9,778 nucleotides of DNA from Azonexus sp. (GTDB lineage Bacteria > Pseudomonadota > Gammaproteobacteria > Burkholderiales > Rhodocyclaceae). The stretch is taken from contig JAKLLI010000086.1 in the NCBI GenBank assembly GCA_023150195.1, positions 1 to 9,778 of the forward strand, given 5' to 3'. Under the pieces are notes generated by a model that worked only from the letters and a program-made list of their open reading frames with translations, was not told the origin of the DNA and made no database searches. Of this stretch, positions 6,726 through 9,778 are shown in pieces. Each line of letters opens with the position of its first letter. Position 1 is the first letter of the stretch. The position numbers and the translations under genes were made by a program.

Positions 6726-7905
6726 CCTCACGCCCCATCTGCCGGCGGGTCGCAAGGCGCGGATCGGCATCGTCGGCACCGGCTTCATTGCCACCGGGCT
6801 GACCCGACTGCTGCTGCGCCAGCCAGATTTGACCGTCAGCTATGTGCTGAGTCGTCGCCCGGCCGCCGATTGCCATCACTTCCCCGCCCCCGGACAGGTG
6901 GGCAACGACATTCAGGCGCTGATCGATCACAGCGACCTGGTGGTGGAATGCAGTGGCGACGTGCTGCATGGCACGATGGTCATCGACCGCGTCATCGCTG
7001 CCGGCCTGCCGGTGGTGACGATGGAAGCCGAACTTCAGGTCACCACGGGTTCGTATTTTGTCGATCGCGGCCTGTTGACCGAAGCCGAAGGCGACCAACC
7101 CGGCTGTCTGGCCGCGCTGCACGAAGATGCCGTGGCCATGGGTTTTTCGCCCCTGGTCTACGGCAATATCAAAGGCTTTTTGAATAACGATCCGGCACCG
7201 GATGAAATGCGCTACTGGGCCGAGAAACAAGGCATCAGCCTGACTCAGGTGACCGGCGCGACCGACGGCACCAAGGTTCAGGTCGAGCAGGCCCTGGTCG
7301 CCAACGGCCTGGGGGCACGCATCACGCAAACCGGCCTCAGCTACCTCGAAGCCGCTGATTTGCACAGCGCCGGCAATACGCTGGGCCAACTGGCCAGTGC
7401 GCGGGGCCATGCGCTCAGCGACTGCGTCATGTCCGCCCCGGCCCCAGCCCCGAAACTCCCGGCGGGCGTCTTCATCACCGCCACGCACGACCCCGAGCAA
7501 CAGTCGGCGCTCAACTATTACAAGCTGGGCGACGGGCCGTATTACACCCTGCTGCGGCCTTTCTACCTGCCGCACCTGGAAATTCCCAAGACCATCCGCC
7601 GCGTCCTGGGCGGTGGTGGCGTGCTGCTCAATAATGGGCTACGCCCGCGGGCCAGCGTCGGCACCCTCGCCAAGCGCCCCCTGCTGCCGGGCGAATACAT
7701 CGCACAAGGCAGCGGTAGCTTTGCGGTACGCGGCACTGCCCTTGAAATCGACGACCACCCCGGGCATTTGCCCATTGGTCTGATGCAGCAGGCCCACATC
7801 AAACGCCGTATCGAAGCCGGCGACCTGTTGACGATGGACGATGTCGACTTGCCCGATACGCTGGCCGTTCGTGCCTGGCAAGCCATTCTGGACCGGCGCC
7901 GATGA
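6718..7905 (+). CDS. NAD(P)-dependent oxidoreductase with C-terminal SAF domain (homoserine dehydrogenase-like)
   Basis: This 395-residue protein opens with a Rossmann nucleotide-binding segment, IGIVGTGFIATGL (16-28), then VLSRRP and VVECSGD (75-81) as in homoserine dehydrogenase-like folds. A well-defined middle block follows: VTMEAELQVTTGSYF (100-114), TEAEGDQPG (121-129), PLVYGNIKGFLN (145-156) and TDGTKVQVEQALVANGLGA (182-200), which probably forms the substrate site. The last part, about 315-382 (LAKRPLLPGEYIAQG, then HIKRRIEAGDLLTMDDVDL), looks like a SAF domain, as found at the end of sialic acid synthase and in altronate dehydratase. The ATG is in ATGCCTGA, overlapping the stop of the C-methyltransferase by 8 nt, with GAGGTC 10 nt upstream. 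That coupling suggests it acts on a related carbohydrate substrate. The exact reaction is not known to me. Confidence 0.85.
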   Translation: MPDLTPHLPAGRKARIGIVGTGFIATGLTRLLLRQPDLTVSYVLSRRPAADCHHFPAPGQVGNDIQALIDHSDLVVECSGDVLHGTMVIDRVIAAGLPVVTMEAELQVTTGSYFVDRGLLTEAEGDQPGCLAALHEDAVAMGFSPLVYGNIKGFLNNDPAPDEMRYWAEKQGISLTQVTGATDGTKVQVEQALVANGLGARITQTGLSYLEAADLHSAGNTLGQLASARGHALSDCVMSAPAPAPKLPAGVFITATHDPEQQSALNYYKLGDGPYYTLLRPFYLPHLEIPKTIRRVLGGGGVLLNNGLRPRASVGTLAKRPLLPGEYIAQGSGSFAVRGTALEIDDHPGHLPIGLMQQAHIKRRIEAGDLLTMDDVDLPDTLAVRAWQAILDRRR

Positions 7906-7906
7906 C

Positions 7907-7929
7907 GGGCTGAGTCTTCCTCACAGCCC
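7907..7929 (+). other. Hairpin just after the oxidoreductase stop codon
   Basis: GGGCTG (7907-7912) and CAGCCC (7924-7929) form a perfect 6-bp GC-rich stem with an 11-nt loop, beginning 2 nt after the stop codon. There is no T-tract after it, so it is not a standard terminator. It might be an mRNA-stabilising or attenuating structure before the glycosyltransferase, or chance. Confidence 0.3.
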
Positions 7930-7962
7930 TCGTCAGCAACCCGCTTTCCGTCCTCTACCCCC

Positions 7963-9105
7963 ATGAAGATTCTCGCGATTTACCCTGGTCTAAATCCCGG
8001 CATGAACGAATACGCCTACGTCATGCAGGCACTGGCCGACATGGGCCACGATGTCACCGTGATCACGGCGCGCGCCAATCCGATGAAGGGCATCGCCGAT
8101 TCCGTGCGTTACGAAGCCTCCGGCAATCTGCATATCCATCGTCCCTACCGCAACTTCGACCACATGATGTACGCCTTCTGGACCCAGCGCAGCGAAGTCC
8201 TGCGCATTGCCAAGGCGGCTCAGCCCGATATTCTGCTCTGCTCGCAGGAATACAACTTTCTGCTCGCCCGCATGATCCAGCGGCAGTTGAATGTTCCGCT
8301 GGCGCTGGCGGTTGAGGATGCCGGGCGGATTGCCCGTGGCTATTTTCCGGGTCGGGTCCGCCCCAAGCTCCTGCGTTTCCTGGGTGTGCCGATTGTCGGC
8401 CAACGCTACTGGCCCTGGCTGGCGAGCCAGTCGGATGCGGTGATGACCTACGACTCCACCGACATTCCCCGCCTCGACGAACTGGCGACCAGCGGCGGCG
8501 CGCCGGTGAGTTTCATTCCCTGGTGCAATCCGCTGCCATCGGGCTTCGTCAAACCTGCCCAACGGGAAAGGCGCGTGGTCTATATCGGCACCTTCAATCC
8601 GCACAAGAACACCAATGCGCTGGGCTGGGCGATTCCGCAGATCCTCGAGCAGACACCAACCGACTACGCCCTCCTGATCGGCCCGGGCGACACCGCGGTC
8701 GTCGACACGCTCAAGGCGCGCTATGGCGAGCGCATCCGTTACCTGAGCGGCTGCTCCCGGATGGAAGCGCTCGATTACCTTGCCGGCTCGCACTTTGCCT
8801 TTACGCCGCTGAAGGCCGGCTACGGCGGCTTCATCGGCGATGCCTGGAATGTGGAAACGCCCTTGCTGACGGTCTCGGGTACGGTTGGCCTGATCGATCA
8901 AATAGACGCCTTGGTGCCGGCACATGACGAGGACGTAGGGCGCCTGGCTCGCCTGTTGTACGACGATCCGGCGCTCTATCGTCGCCTGCAGGAAGGCGGG
9001 CGTCTAAGGGCGGAGAAAAGCAGCGCCGCCGGCGTTGCCAAACATATGACCGAGGTTTTTGCGCATCTCTTGCCCCCAATCATCCCGATAACATCTCGTA
9101 GCTGA
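7963..9105 (+). CDS. GT-B fold glycosyltransferase (GT4-like)
   Basis: This 380-residue protein begins MKILAIYPGLNPGMNEYAYV and ALADMGHDVTVITAR, the usual N-terminal domain of a GT4-type glycosyltransferase that binds the acceptor. The second domain starts at about residue 204 with VVYIGTFNPHKNTNALG and continues with ALLIGPGD, GCSRMEALDYLAGSHFAFTPL and AGYGGFIGDAWNVETPLLT (285-303), the usual donor-binding site. The EX7E-type motif is imperfect: Asp293 stands where the first Glu is usual. No membrane helix or signal peptide is seen, so it should act on the cytosolic face of the membrane, probably adding a sugar to a surface glycan. The start is 57 nt after the oxidoreductase stop. The upstream stretch is pyrimidine-rich (TTTCCGTCCTCTACCCCC) and has no Shine-Dalgarno sequence. 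Donor and acceptor cannot be told from the sequence. Confidence 0.87.
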   Translation: MKILAIYPGLNPGMNEYAYVMQALADMGHDVTVITARANPMKGIADSVRYEASGNLHIHRPYRNFDHMMYAFWTQRSEVLRIAKAAQPDILLCSQEYNFLLARMIQRQLNVPLALAVEDAGRIARGYFPGRVRPKLLRFLGVPIVGQRYWPWLASQSDAVMTYDSTDIPRLDELATSGGAPVSFIPWCNPLPSGFVKPAQRERRVVYIGTFNPHKNTNALGWAIPQILEQTPTDYALLIGPGDTAVVDTLKARYGERIRYLSGCSRMEALDYLAGSHFAFTPLKAGYGGFIGDAWNVETPLLTVSGTVGLIDQIDALVPAHDEDVGRLARLLYDDPALYRRLQEGGRLRAEKSSAAGVAKHMTEVFAHLLPPIIPITSRS

Positions 9106-9125
9106 CTGACTGGCCAGGTGAAACA

Positions 9126-9778
9126 TCATGGCTTGCGCGCGCAGAGCACCATCGACAGCACCTGCATTTCCGCCTCCGGCAGGCGGTAGCGGGGGAGCAA
9201 ACCTGCTGCCGCCTGCGCGGGATCAGGATGCGTGTTGCGCGGATAGACCACGACATCCACCCAGCCCGCCCGCTCGAATGCTGCCTTGAATTCAGCCGGA
9301 CGCACGCGGTTGGGCATGCCACGATAAGCAAATAGCCGGTAAAGCGCATCGGGATAACGATAGATATTGTTCGGATCCAAATCGCAGATCCACCGCGAGT
9401 GTGTTTTCAGATCAATCTGGTGTAAAGCCAAGGCCCCGGGGGCGCTCACGGCTGTCAATTGCTTGACAGTGGTTTCAAAATCATCAAAACACTCGAATGC
9501 CGACTGGCTGAAGGAGATGTCAACGGTCGACGGCCCGAGCGCGGCCAAAATATCGAAATCGGCACGCACCACATAGCGCAAAGCTTCCCCTTCCCCGGAC
9601 TGATGCCCGGACCAGGCCCGTCGCACAGGACTCAGTACCTCATCAGAAAAACGACTCGCAAGGCACGTGAAAAGTGCCTCATAAAAAACCGCCGGCGCTC
9701 GTTCCGCCAGCGGATTCACATCAATACCCGTATATTGGGCGGCGCCTTGTGCGAGCAAATACAAGCCGCCCCCCAAAT
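9126..9778 (-). CDS. SAM-dependent methyltransferase, C-terminal part (gene continues past the right edge)
   Basis: About 216 residues are visible; the N-terminus lies beyond the window. The first visible residues, GGGLYLLA, followed by YTGIDVNP, are the end of SAM-binding motif I and the acidic loop after it, so only a short N-terminal piece is missing. VDISFSQSAFECFDDFETT is the usual motif after the third strand, and LALHQIDLKTHSRW then NRVRPAEFKAAFERAGW match the C-terminal style of small class I methyltransferases common in O-antigen and other polysaccharide loci. A TTG at 9776 could be read as a start but would remove the SAM glycine-rich loop, so the gene is treated as truncated by the window. 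It converges on the glycosyltransferase with 20 nt between the stops. The substrate is unknown; an O- or N-methylation of a sugar is a guess from context. Confidence 0.85.
   Translation of the reverse strand, partial: LGGGLYLLAQGAAQYTGIDVNPLAERAPAVFYEALFTCLASRFSDEVLSPVRRAWSGHQSGEGEALRYVVRADFDILAALGPSTVDISFSQSAFECFDDFETTVKQLTAVSAPGALALHQIDLKTHSRWICDLDPNNIYRYPDALYRLFAYRGMPNRVRPAEFKAAFERAGWVDVVVYPRNTHPDPAQAAAGLLPRYRLPEAEMQVLSMVLCARKP

Noticed and set aside
5832..6794. A 320-codon open frame on the minus strand across the C-methyltransferase gene
   Set aside because: It is antisense to a gene with clear family motifs, has no recognisable domain, and its openness is explained by the GC-rich codon pattern of the real gene.
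6685..7575. A 296-codon open frame on the minus strand across the oxidoreductase gene
   Set aside because: Same reason: a mirror of the codon bias of the sense gene, with no motif of its own.
7990..8925. A 311-codon open frame on the minus strand across the glycosyltransferase gene
   Set aside because: It is antisense to a well-supported glycosyltransferase, has an atypical His/Arg/Gly-rich composition and no domain.
9774..9776. TTG at the right edge as a start codon for the minus-strand methyltransferase
   Set aside because: Starting there would cut off the front of the SAM-binding glycine-rich motif, so the gene more likely begins outside the window.

Overview
The window looks like a chromosomal segment of a Gram-negative proteobacterium. 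Base composition is GC-rich (about three-fifths G+C by eye), the genes are tightly packed, and the protein styles fit a betaproteobacterium, possibly Rhodocyclales (Dechloromonas/Azonexus-like). The taxon is an inference from protein flavour; no rRNA or other marker gene is present. I see no tRNA, rRNA, CRISPR array, insertion sequence or phage gene.

Layout. (1) Positions 1-1179 hold the 3' end of a membrane-type sensor histidine kinase (HAMP remnant, HisKA, HATPase) that overlaps by 8 nt a single-domain CheY-like response regulator. (2) Positions 1244-2769 hold a DEAD-box RNA helicase of the RhlE type. Its promoter -10 box lies so close to the ATG that the mRNA should be leaderless or almost so. 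The gene ends at a strong hairpin terminator that appears to work in both directions. (3) Positions 2782-4458 on the minus strand hold a PP2C-family Ser/Thr protein phosphatase and, upstream of it, a hydroxypyruvate isomerase-family TIM-barrel enzyme. (4) A 69-bp divergent intergenic region carries overlapping -10 boxes on the two strands. It leads rightward into a PduO-type cob(I)alamin adenosyltransferase and a 71-residue hypothetical protein (4528-5351). (5) Positions 5463-9105 hold a probable glycan-modification group: a sugar C-methyltransferase of the zinc-binding TylCIII/NovU/TcaB9 type, a Rossmann oxidoreductase with a C-terminal SAF domain that overlaps it by 8 nt, and a GT-B glycosyltransferase. 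(6) On the minus strand, converging on the glycosyltransferase, is the 3' part of another SAM-dependent methyltransferase that runs off the right edge.

How they work together. The left half is mostly unlinked housekeeping and signalling genes. The right half (5463 onward) reads as the edge of a surface polysaccharide or glycolipid locus. The coupling of the C-methyltransferase to the SAF oxidoreductase suggests consecutive steps on the same activated sugar, which the adjacent glycosyltransferase may then transfer. This is the most likely place for undescribed chemistry, but the substrate cannot be read from the sequence. I found no clearly new defence or mobile system here.
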